In this document: piece by piece, positions 16,085 through 22,609 of the stretch
Layout: each line of letters starts with the position of its first letter
How positions within the stretch are numbered: position 1 is the first letter of the stretch
Assembly (NCBI GenBank): GCA_003162255.1
Contig: PMMJ01000163.1
Coordinates: 854-23,462, forward strand
Length of the DNA: 22,609 nt
Direction of reading: 5' to 3'
Origin: Acidobacteriaceae bacterium
GTDB lineage: Bacteria > Acidobacteriota > Terriglobia > Terriglobales > Acidobacteriaceae
The notes under the pieces: generated by a model
Database searches by the model: none
What the model saw: the letters and a program-made list of their open reading frames with translations, nothing else
What the model was told of the DNA's origin: nothing
Made by a program: the position numbers and the translations under genes

Positions 16085-16852
16085 CTACGACGAAAACTCG
16101 ATTCCCTGCCCCTGTCGTCGCGCAGAACTTGGCGCAGAACTTGCAGCGGAACTCGCGGCACCGGAAACCGCCGAAGATGATTCCGCAACCGCGGGCAGTA
16201 TGGGAAAGCGCAAAGCTTCCAGGTCGTCCTTGAGCTGTGCGATGGATCGGAACTGAATCGCATGAATCCCCAGCGCGCGGGCAGCAATGATGTTGGGCTT
16301 GCGATCGTCTACAAATAACGATTCCTCTGCTGAAACGCCGAGGCCGTGAAGAGTGTGCTGATAGGCGGCTGGGGCGGGCTTGATCAATCTCACTTCGGAA
16401 GATAATGTCTTGAAGGTAAAGTTCTCCATCCACTGGCAGTTGGTCCGCAGATGCGCCGCCAAGTCCAAAGGCATGTTGGACAGCAAGGCGGTCTTGATTC
16501 CCGCCGCGTGAAGCCGACTCGCCCAATCGAGCATGTGCGGATTGGGACAGGCCCAGATTTCAACCTCCACTCGGCGGAGGATCTCGATCTGTTCGCGATC
16601 AAGCGAGGTGTTGGTTTGCGCTGCCAAGTTCAGCCAATACTCCTCAGCGGTAACATCGCCGCGGTCATAAAGGTCCCGGCTGGTTTCCCACAACTGATAA
16701 AACAACTCGAAATTTACTTTAAACATTTTTGCCATGCGCCCGAACTCTTCCACAGTTGGGCGGCTAGCCAGCACCTGACCATAATCTAGAATTACGGCCC
16801 TGATACTGGGGGAACCGCTACGATGCTCTGTCGACACTGGAGCTTCCCGCAT
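16085..16852 (-). CDS. HAD-superfamily hydrolase (YihX-like subfamily IA), with Ser/Ala repeat tail
   Basis: A 255-aa phosphatase-type HAD protein. Motif I is LDYGQVL with the nucleophile Asp23. The usual second Asp is Gly25, as in YihX-like proteins (DLGNV), so phosphatase activity may be altered or the general acid lies elsewhere. Motif II is LLSN (Ser125), motif III is Lys158 in LIKPAPAAY, and motif IV is FVDDRKPN (Asp182/183). The helical cap lies between 35 and 105. The last 30 residues form a low-complexity tail with three xSSA units encoded by a 12-bp tandem repeat, an extension not expected for the family. The start at 16852 has GAGGAG 11 nt upstream. It converges on the TPR gene with 30 nt between stops. 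Substrate unknown; sugar phosphates are typical for YihX. Confidence 0.88.
   Translation of the reverse strand: MREAPVSTEHRSGSPSIRAVILDYGQVLASRPTVEEFGRMAKMFKVNFELFYQLWETSRDLYDRGDVTAEEYWLNLAAQTNTSLDREQIEILRRVEVEIWACPNPHMLDWASRLHAAGIKTALLSNMPLDLAAHLRTNCQWMENFTFKTLSSEVRLIKPAPAAYQHTLHGLGVSAEESLFVDDRKPNIIAARALGIHAIQFRSIAQLKDDLEALRFPILPAVAESSSAVSGAASSAASSAPSSARRQGQGIEFSS
16121..16156. repeat. Three tandem 12-bp units inside the 3' end of the HAD gene
   Basis: CGCAGAACTTGG, CGCAGAACTTGC and AGCGGAACTCGC in direct succession. On the minus strand they encode ASSA-ASSA-PSSA. The first two differ by one base, so this is a recent expansion; the third is more diverged. Confidence 0.65.
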
Positions 16853-17279
16853 TTCGTAATATTCTCCTCTTTGACGGTCTTCCGTCCAATGAATTTGCCG
16901 GCAGCGCGATAACGTGCGTTCATCGACAACTCATCATGGAACGCCGATAGGAAACTGGCTCACCCCTATTTTTTCGCAGTGAACTGCCGGTCATGCGCAA
17001 GATTGAAACTGCGCTCCGCAGAACCGGCGCAGAACTGCGGGATTACATTGCAGTCGCCGAAACTCGCCCGCAGCGTATATATTTCCTTTGGAGACCCTGA
17101 TGTCGAAAGCTCGGATAATTATTTTGATCTGTTTCCAGGAGAACCCGCCACCGTTACTCTCAATCGTCGGCCACAATCGATCAGCTTAGAGTTGCGCTGA
17201 AAGTGATGTCCCTGACGGAGGCGCTCGCAACCCGTTGATCTTGCGCCTGCGTCTTCTGGCACTGTAAGGATCGGAAATC
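16853..17279. other. Gap between the divergent HAD and ROK genes
   Basis: 427 bp holding the GH2 relic (16951-17200), the HAD ribosome binding site (GAGGAG, minus strand, about 16864-16869) and the ROK ribosome binding site (TAAGGA, 17265-17270). The 79 bp from 17201 to 17279 are the only leader for the ROK gene; no clear promoter or operator was found there. Confidence 0.55.
16951..17200 (+). pseudogene. Frameshifted C-terminal relic of a GH2 beta-mannosidase-type glycoside hydrolase
   Basis: From 17042 one frame reads ITLQSPKLARSVYISFGD, then SSDNYFDLFPGEPATVTL, and ends at TGA 17198-17200. The SDNYFDL-PGE pattern with a preceding 'LARxVYxSF' strand is what I recognise as the last Ig-like domain of bacterial GH2 beta-mannosidases. 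The preceding frame (about 16951-17040) reads LFFRSELPVMRKIETALRRTGAELR, which continues the same domain if one G is removed from the GGG at 17039-17041: a one-base frameshift. Nothing further upstream matches, and the HAD gene start lies at 16852, so at least 700 residues are missing. Identification is from motif memory, not a search. Confidence 0.6.
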
Positions 17280-18200
17280 ATGATCATGGTATTTGACGTT
17301 GGGGGCAGCCACATCGCGGCCGCCCTCTTCCGTCCGGACAGCATCGAACTCGGCCCGTCACACCAAATCCCCGCTCCGGTGGAAGAAGCTCCCGACAAAT
17401 TCTTTGAGAGCCTTGCGTCTCTTGCGCGCGAAACGCTGGGAACTTCAGACGCGCTCGTTGGGATCGCGGTCGCTATACCCAACCCGTTCGACTATGAGCA
17501 AGGTATCAGTTACATCCACCACAAGTATCCTCTTCTCGATGGAACAAATCTGAGAGAGGGCTTGTCGACGCATCTGAAGTGTGAACCGCACTGCATACAT
17601 TTTCTTAACGACGCAGCCGCTTTCCTGCTCGGCGAGCTCTACGATGGGGCGGCACGCGGAGTGAGTCGGGCCGTTGGAATAACCCTGGGAACTGGCGTCG
17701 GCTCTGCTTTTGCGGTGGACGATAAAATTGTCGTCCATGGACCGGGCGTCCCTCCCGACGGTAGGATCTGGAATCTTCCTTATGGCGGCGGCATTGTTGA
17801 AGACGCGATCTCCACAAAGGCGATCCAGTCGCGCTATGAGCAACTCACTGGCACTTGGGCCGAAGTGCGCGAGATTGCTTGTTTGGGACGTGACGATCCG
17901 AATGCGCAAGAAGCTTTTGCTGGTTTTGGAAGAGAGCTCGGGAGAGTCCTGCGGTACACGTGTCTTGCCTTTGCTCCAGAACGAATCGTATTGGGAGGAG
18001 GAATTTCGCAAGCCGCTACCCTCTTTCAGCCGGCAACGCAGGAAGCACTGGGCGATTTTCGGGTGACGCTCGCGCGTGCGGAATTATTGGATTCCGCCGC
18101 CTTGATTGGCGCAGGCATTAGCTGGATGCAGAGCAATACTCCTGAGAAAGTGGCCCTGCGTCGCAGCCTGGGGGCGTTGCGGCACGCTGAACGGAACTGA
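17280..18200 (+). CDS. ROK-family sugar kinase-like protein without the zinc motif
   Basis: A 306-aa actin-fold kinase-like protein. The phosphate-1 loop is VFDVGGSHIAAAL (residues 4-16, Asp6-Gly8-Gly9), the catalytic base region is LNDAAAF with Asp111, phosphate-2 is GITLGTGVGSAFAVD (133-147), and the adenosine-side strands are IVLGGGIS (236-243) and AALIGAG (273-279). The ROK hallmark CxCGxxGCxE is absent: the region reads PPDGRIWNLPYGGGIVEDAIS (158-178), keeping only the Glu...Ser end. This matches a zinc-less ROK branch whose substrates are not well defined; hexose, N-acyl-sugar or keto-deoxy acid are all possible. It is likely cytoplasmic. The ATG at 17280 has TAAGGA 9 nt upstream; a second ATG at 17286 is less well placed. 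It converges on the LacI gene. Confidence 0.85.
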   Translation: MIMVFDVGGSHIAAALFRPDSIELGPSHQIPAPVEEAPDKFFESLASLARETLGTSDALVGIAVAIPNPFDYEQGISYIHHKYPLLDGTNLREGLSTHLKCEPHCIHFLNDAAAFLLGELYDGAARGVSRAVGITLGTGVGSAFAVDDKIVVHGPGVPPDGRIWNLPYGGGIVEDAISTKAIQSRYEQLTGTWAEVREIACLGRDDPNAQEAFAGFGRELGRVLRYTCLAFAPERIVLGGGISQAATLFQPATQEALGDFRVTLARAELLDSAALIGAGISWMQSNTPEKVALRRSLGALRHAERN

Positions 18201-18300
18201 AAACCGACGTGGTCCCACGGAACAAAACGATCCGCAAGACGCGTAACTCATAACCGAGTCGAGCAGCCGCACCAGCTCTCGATTACTTCTACACCCTCGT

Positions 18301-19323
18301 TCACTTCTCGCCTAGTCCCGCCCGTTGGGTTGACTGTCGTACCGCGAGCCTGGGGGCGATCAAGACTTTCCGCGGCGGAAGCTTGCGCTTCGATGCAATC
18401 TGCTGCATCAACAATTCCGCAGCCTGAGTTCCGATCAAACTGGTTCCCTGGTCAATGGTGGTCAGCGGAATGGCTAACAAGTCTGAGTAATGCACATTGC
18501 CGGCGCCAACAATCGCAATATCGCGCGGCACGTTCAAACCAGCTTCGAGAATCGCCTTCATGGCACCTATGGCGACCGGATCGTTGTAACAGAATATGCC
18601 GTCGGGAATTGGCTTGGTCAGCAGTAGCTTCTGCATCGCCTGATAGCCCATATCATCGTGGTAACTGGCCTGCACGACGTATTCGGCCGGCGCGACCAGT
18701 TTGTGTTTCGCCAAGGCTGCGCTATAGCCGGCCATACGCGCCTCAGCAATACCATTGCCCGGACCTCGCAAATGCGCGATTCGCCGGCAACCTTGTGCAA
18801 TCAGGTGTTCCGTTGCCAGCTTCCCAATCGCTTCATTGTCCACGCCGACGAAACTTGCCCGGACGCCCGCTACCGGACGGTCGATTAAGACTAACGGCAC
18901 TTTCTGCTCGCGAAGATGCTTGAATAAACCGCCATCCTCTGGCGATTGGGCCGACGCCAGAATCAGTCCGTCCACTCTCCGGGCCACGAGAGATTCCGCC
19001 TCGGTTACTTCCAACTCCGGATCTTCCTCGAAGTAAGAAATGATCACGTGGTAGCCATGCGGCCGGACGGTTTCGGCTACCGCTTTGGCAATCTCCGCGA
19101 AAAACGGATGCTGGATATCCGGGAGCAGCAATCCGATCGTGAAGGTGCGCCCGGTTACCAGCGATCGCGCAATCCAATTCGCCTGATAGTTGAGTTTCTT
19201 CGCCCGCTGCAATACCCGCTTGCGTGTTGCCGCGCTGATGTTGCCCTGGTTGCGCAGAACCTTGGAGACCGTGACGACGGAAACATCCAAGCCCCTCGCG
19301 ATATCCGACATCGTGACAGCCAT
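18301..19323 (-). CDS. LacI-family transcriptional regulator
   Basis: A 340-aa repressor-type regulator. The N-terminal helix-turn-helix (residues 3-24: VTMSDIARGLDVSVVTVSKVL) and hinge helix (WIARSLVTG, about 50-58) precede a periplasmic-binding-protein-like effector domain (61-330; IGLLLPDIQHPFFAEI, VDGLILAS, VPLVLIDRP, GVDNEAIG, GIFCYNDPVAIGAM). Family members bind a sugar or sugar acid and release operator DNA. It lies 165 nt downstream of the MFS transporter in the same direction, so it may be last in the operon or have its own promoter; the module's sugar acid is the likely effector. The ATG at 19323 has only a poorly spaced GGAG; an ATG four codons later is the alternative. No operator is clear enough to list. 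Confidence 0.92.
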   Translation of the reverse strand: MAVTMSDIARGLDVSVVTVSKVLRNQGNISAATRKRVLQRAKKLNYQANWIARSLVTGRTFTIGLLLPDIQHPFFAEIAKAVAETVRPHGYHVIISYFEEDPELEVTEAESLVARRVDGLILASAQSPEDGGLFKHLREQKVPLVLIDRPVAGVRASFVGVDNEAIGKLATEHLIAQGCRRIAHLRGPGNGIAEARMAGYSAALAKHKLVAPAEYVVQASYHDDMGYQAMQKLLLTKPIPDGIFCYNDPVAIGAMKAILEAGLNVPRDIAIVGAGNVHYSDLLAIPLTTIDQGTSLIGTQAAELLMQQIASKRKLPPRKVLIAPRLAVRQSTQRAGLGEK

Positions 19324-19488
19324 ACTCCGGCGAGCATAACACGAGGCGCCGCAACTCGATTCGGAAGTTTGCGCTCGAACTGCCTGACAGTCATGCGTGG
19401 CGAGGTGGGAAATAAAGCTTCATGTCACGACGGGAGCTGAAGATACGCCGCCTCACGCCTCATTCCTCGCGTGGCTTTGTGCTGGCGT

Positions 19489-20883
19489 TTATTCCGCCTT
19501 GACCGATTTCTCTTCCGTCCAGAATCTTGTGATCTCTTCGAGCGAACGGCCTTTGGTTTCGGGAATCAGCCATGCGACCAGAACGACCGTCAACAGTGCG
19601 CCGGCGCTGAAACACCAGAAAGTGCCATCGGATCCCAAATGTTTCTGCATGATGGGAAATAACTGGTTTCCCAAGTACCCCACCAGCCAGAGGGCAGTGA
19701 CGGCTATGGACATGCCGCGTCCGCGAACCTTCGTAGGATAAATTTCCGAGATGATGACCCAGCAGGCCACTCCATTGCCAAAGGCGTGACCGGCGACGAA
19801 GCTCATCACAAAAATCAAAACTGCCAAGCCGCTGCCGTGGATGTGATAGAACCAACCGACCAATGCAAAAGAGACGAATTGCACGGTGGTGCCGGCCAGG
19901 ATCAGGGTCTTGCGTCCGGCGCGATCCACCAGCCAGAGAGCGAAGAGGGTAAACGAAAGATTGACGAGGCTCACCAGCACGGACTGGAAAAATGCGTCGC
20001 TGGTCGCGGTTCCGGCGGCGCGAAAAATCTCCGGCAAAAAGGAAAATAGCGGCGTGATTCCGCTGATCTGTTGCAGCCCCGCCAGCATGATGCCCAGCAG
20101 CAGCGGGCGACGGAAGGTAGTAAAAAGCTCCGAGATGTGGCCCTCTTCGGTGGCCAGTGAATTTTCAATTTCTGCGGCTTCTTGCCTCGCGACGTCAGTG
20201 CCATTGATTTTGATCAGAACTTCGATAGCCTGATCCCGCCGTCCCATTTTCATCAGCCAGCGCGGACTTTCGACTGCGGGCAGGATCATCAATCCAAACA
20301 GAAGCGCCGGCACAACCCCGGCGAAAAACATCCAGCGCCAGCCAGAGGATATGTTCCACGCTTCATCGCCCATGCGTTGAATCAGCATGTTGACGAAGAC
20401 AGCGGCGAGAATACCAACCACAATGCCTAGCTGGTAGAGAGTCACGCAGCGGCCGCGAACTCGCGTGGGCGCGATCTCCGCAATGTAGTTTGGAGCAATC
20501 ACGGACGCCGCTCCGATGCCCAGTCCGCCAATCAGCCGCCAGAGTACAAACTGATGGAGATCCGACGCGAAGAGCATGCCCACGGAGGAAAGAGCGAAAC
20601 AAAGCGCACAGAGCGCGAGACCTTTTTTCTTGCCCAGATAGTCAGCTACGGTTCCAGCGGCGGCGCAGCCCGCAATGCATCCTATCAACGCGCAGCCTGC
20701 GGCCCAGCCCACTCCCGCTGCATCCAGGTGAAACAATTGGCTTAGGTATCCAATCGCGCCGCTGATCACAATGTTGTCGTATCCAAACAGAAAACCACCG
20801 AGAGTGGAGACAATGGCGGCAACGACGAGAGGAGCGCGCGAATGCGAAGGACTGGACGAGACGCTCAGATTATTTACCTCCAT
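19489..20883 (-). CDS. Sugar-porter-family MFS transporter
   Basis: A 464-aa 12-helix H+/sugar (or sugar-acid) symporter. All sugar-porter signatures are present: GTVADYLGKKK (77-87) and its repeat VDRAGRK (319-325), APNYIAEIAPTRVRGR (130-145), ESPRWL (205-210), QQISGI (271-276), SEIYPTKVRGRG (379-390) and PETKGRSLEEI (441-451). The frame is open to 20979, but the ATG at 20883 is chosen: it gives a normal short N-terminus and overlaps the end of the uxuA-type gene by 14 nt. No ribosome binding site precedes this ATG, so translation is probably coupled. A GGAGGT lies just inside the gene, 7 nt before a CTG codon, and might aid re-initiation. The operon context suggests a hexuronate or related sugar acid as cargo; the family itself mostly carries hexoses and pentoses. 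Confidence 0.92.
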   Translation of the reverse strand: MEVNNLSVSSSPSHSRAPLVVAAIVSTLGGFLFGYDNIVISGAIGYLSQLFHLDAAGVGWAAGCALIGCIAGCAAAGTVADYLGKKKGLALCALCFALSSVGMLFASDLHQFVLWRLIGGLGIGAASVIAPNYIAEIAPTRVRGRCVTLYQLGIVVGILAAVFVNMLIQRMGDEAWNISSGWRWMFFAGVVPALLFGLMILPAVESPRWLMKMGRRDQAIEVLIKINGTDVARQEAAEIENSLATEEGHISELFTTFRRPLLLGIMLAGLQQISGITPLFSFLPEIFRAAGTATSDAFFQSVLVSLVNLSFTLFALWLVDRAGRKTLILAGTTVQFVSFALVGWFYHIHGSGLAVLIFVMSFVAGHAFGNGVACWVIISEIYPTKVRGRGMSIAVTALWLVGYLGNQLFPIMQKHLGSDGTFWCFSAGALLTVVLVAWLIPETKGRSLEEITRFWTEEKSVKAE

Positions 20884-21991
20884 GAGTAACGGGCGCCAGC
20901 TCCGCGCCGTATCGCTCGGGGGATTCGAGAACCGCTTTCGCCGCCAGCATAAATCCGAGAGTGTGCGCCATTCCAGCATGCCAGGGCGCCGCGCACGTCA
21001 TTTGCGGAGTGTGATCGGGAATGACGACACCGGCGAAGTGATTGCGGTGAAGGATGGCAAGAATACGAATCATATCCACATCGCCTTCGTCGATGAAAGT
21101 TTCGCGATAGTGCGGCACTTTCCCCACGACATTGCGCAGGTGGATATAGGCAATTCTGCCTTGCTTGCTGTATTGATCGACCGCATCGTAAATATTGCCC
21201 TCGGTCATTTCGGCGAGAGTTCCTACGCACAGCTCAAGCGCGTTACTGCGGCTGGGAGCAAGATCAATCAGCCTCTGATACATCTGCGGTTGGTAGACAA
21301 GGCGCGGCTGCTGCCGCATGGTCGGCATGGGAGGGTCATCAGGATGGGCGGCGAGCCGTACCCCCGACTGCTCGGCTACGGGAATCACTTCTTCCAAAAA
21401 TCTTTGCAGCCGCCGCCACAGCTCTTCATGCGAAATCGAGGGCAGCGTGCCGACAGGCGCGTTACCGTCGTAGATCATGTTCCAGATCGTCCCATTGGGA
21501 ATCGGCACGTCTTCGGCGGGACCGTCCATCCCCACGGTGATGGCGTGGCCGCGCCCCAATGGGGCAGTTACACGGCCGCATACGCCGGCCAAACTGAAGT
21601 TGTAGCCGAGTATCGGAATGCCAGCTTCGCCCAGGCGGCGAATGATGGTCTTCACGTTCTCGATCTGGTGCGAACGGTGCGGGCCATCGAGCAGAATGTC
21701 GTGCCAGTGTGCGGGATCGAGGTTCTCGACCGCGGCCAGGATCAGCCCGGCTTCTTCAATCTCTCCGCGAAGAGTCTTGAGTTCCGTTGCCATCCAGAGC
21801 CGATCAGGATCGCCGGCAACTCCCCACGCTTCGTATTTTGAGCCGGTGGGCTGATTGTTACGCGGGTTGGACGGACTCTGCTTGAAGTAGTCGACGAGAT
21901 GAACCACAACGTGGGTACAGCCTGCCTGGCGCGCAAAGTCGTAGTAGTCGCGCGTCAGCATGTGACGATAGAGGCCAAGGCCAATCTTCAT
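20870..21991 (-). CDS. uxuA: Mannonate dehydratase (UxuA family)
   Basis: Dehydrates D-mannonate to 2-keto-3-deoxy-D-gluconate in hexuronate breakdown. A 373-aa TIM-barrel protein, close to the family length (about 350-395). Metal-site segments are visible: AAHPDDPP (His216), ELCVGT (Cys255), YIHLRNV (His284) and PDHTP (Asp326), plus DEGDVDM (301-307), all UxuA hallmarks. The extreme C-terminal part is more diverged from the enterobacterial enzyme, so a related aldonate substrate is not excluded. The start overlaps the SDR stop by 4 nt (ATGA) and the end overlaps the transporter start by 14 nt, placing it in the middle of an operon. Cytoplasmic. Confidence 0.88.
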   Translation of the reverse strand: MKIGLGLYRHMLTRDYYDFARQAGCTHVVVHLVDYFKQSPSNPRNNQPTGSKYEAWGVAGDPDRLWMATELKTLRGEIEEAGLILAAVENLDPAHWHDILLDGPHRSHQIENVKTIIRRLGEAGIPILGYNFSLAGVCGRVTAPLGRGHAITVGMDGPAEDVPIPNGTIWNMIYDGNAPVGTLPSISHEELWRRLQRFLEEVIPVAEQSGVRLAAHPDDPPMPTMRQQPRLVYQPQMYQRLIDLAPSRSNALELCVGTLAEMTEGNIYDAVDQYSKQGRIAYIHLRNVVGKVPHYRETFIDEGDVDMIRILAILHRNHFAGVVIPDHTPQMTCAAPWHAGMAHTLGFMLAAKAVLESPERYGAELAPVTHGGK

Positions 21992-22609
21992 AGGCGATTC
22001 CCGATACCGGCACCATAATCGGGGCTTAGGATTTGTCCGTTGATCTCAGCGGCCAGCGGCGAGCAAAGAAAAACAAACGCGTTCGCGATCGACTCCGGGC
22101 TGTTTCTTCTGCCGAGCGATACTCGCAGCACAAACTCGCGATAGGCGGGGTCTTCGTCGAAAACTTTCAGCGAACTGCCGGCCGCTACGTTTCCCGGCGA
22201 AACCACGTTTACGCGAATGCCAGTCAATGCATATTCGAGGGCGAGGCTGCGGGCAAAGTTTTCCAGCGCCGCTTTGGCCGAGGAGTAGGCAGGGATTTGC
22301 GTGTGCGGCATGCGAGCTACGTAAGAGGACGTGAAGATCAGGTGACCGGCAATTTTGCGCTGCATCCATTGTGCGAGCACGGATCGCGCCAGATAAGTTT
22401 GCGAAAAATAGTTGAAATGGAAGATGCGTTCATACTCGGCTTCCGATGTGCTCGCGAACGGATGCAGTTCACAGCCGCCCGCGTGGCCGATGACCGTATC
22501 CATGGCCGGAAACCTGTCGAAAGCCGCGTTCACCACGCTGTTTACCTGGCTGGAGTCGGTGATGTCGGCGGGATAATAGAGATAAGACGAAGACGGAATC
22601 TGCCAATCG
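21988..22609 (-). CDS. SDR-family oxidoreductase, N-terminus beyond the window
   Basis: The frame runs open to the right edge (it reads DWQIPSSSYLYYPADITDSS before the first internal start-like codon at 22536), so about 206 C-terminal residues are visible and the Rossmann TGxxxGxG is outside. The catalytic Tyr-x3-Lys is YSSAK (codon for Tyr at 22287-22285) with Ser 13 residues before it in FTSSY, and GIRVNVVSPG follows as in classical SDRs. The usual NNAG is replaced by GHAG. Coupled to uxuA by a 4-nt overlap, it is likely a fructuronate reductase-type enzyme making D-mannonate, replacing the long-chain UxuB of enterobacteria; this role is inferred from position only. Other aldonate or uronate dehydrogenase activities are possible. 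Confidence 0.85.
   Translation of the reverse strand, partial: DWQIPSSSYLYYPADITDSSQVNSVVNAAFDRFPAMDTVIGHAGGCELHPFASTSEAEYERIFHFNYFSQTYLARSVLAQWMQRKIAGHLIFTSSYVARMPHTQIPAYSSAKAALENFARSLALEYALTGIRVNVVSPGNVAAGSSLKVFDEDPAYREFVLRVSLGRRNSPESIANAFVFLCSPLAAEINGQILSPDYGAGIGNRL

Noticed and set aside
16979..17041. ATG at 16979 as the start of an intact 73-aa gene
   Set aside because: The first 21 residues are Cys/Arg-rich and unrelated to the GH2-like part, which instead continues in the neighbouring frame; no ribosome binding site. A pseudogene relic explains it better.
19353..19369. AACT-N9-AGTT dyad upstream of the LacI gene as an autoregulatory operator
   Set aside because: Only four-base arms and no LacI-type central CG symmetry; this can occur by chance.

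Overview
The window reads as a chromosomal segment of a GC-rich, diderm, heterotrophic soil-type bacterium, most likely an acidobacterium (Terriglobia / Koribacter-like). The basis is a very long Oar-like TonB-dependent receptor with an N-terminal carboxypeptidase-regulatory domain, a CRTAC1/ASPIC-UnbV propeller protein coupled to a TPR protein, and intergenic hairpin elements of the 'ctcagcggctaaagccg' kind that I associate with that phylum. This is inference from gene types; there is no rRNA or other phylogenetic marker in the window, and no tRNA, CRISPR array, transposase or phage gene was seen.

Layout. (1) 1-3393, + strand: the 3' half of an RND (HAE1/MdtBC-like) efflux pump gene followed by its NodT-type outer-membrane lipoprotein. 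(2) 3508-6360: a multi-pass GT-C-like membrane protein on the minus strand, divergent from an orphan MacB/FtsX-type ABC permease on the plus strand. (3) 6540-9051: small secreted or envelope proteins: a Gly/Trp-rich exported protein (-), a lipoprotein with a possible PepSY-like end (+), a 132-bp inverted-repeat-bounded intergenic element, and a GlcG/HbpS-family protein (-). (4) 9126-16054: a strong terminator, a 1255-aa Oar-like receptor (-) with a recognisable promoter, and, divergent from it, a translationally coupled pair: a secreted seven-repeat FG-GAP/ASPIC-UnbV protein and an exported TPR protein. (5) 16085-17200: a HAD-family hydrolase (-) and a frameshifted C-terminal relic of a GH2 beta-mannosidase-type gene. 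(6) 17280-22609: a sugar/uronate catabolic block: ROK-family kinase without the usual zinc motif (+), then on the minus strand, in transcription order, a partial SDR oxidoreductase, mannonate dehydratase (UxuA family), a sugar-porter MFS transporter and a LacI-family regulator.

How it fits together. The last block looks like a hexuronate module: the transporter would import the sugar acid, the SDR would reduce the keto-uronate (fructuronate) to mannonate, UxuA would dehydrate mannonate to 2-keto-3-deoxygluconate, and the LacI protein would control it. The SDR-uxuA-MFS genes overlap end to start (4 nt and 14 nt), which strongly suggests one operon. The ROK kinase and the GH2 relic next to it suggest the locus once carried more glycan-degrading capacity. 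The receptor/CRTAC1/TPR group may form an outer-membrane or periplasmic glycan-related system, but its substrate cannot be read from sequence.
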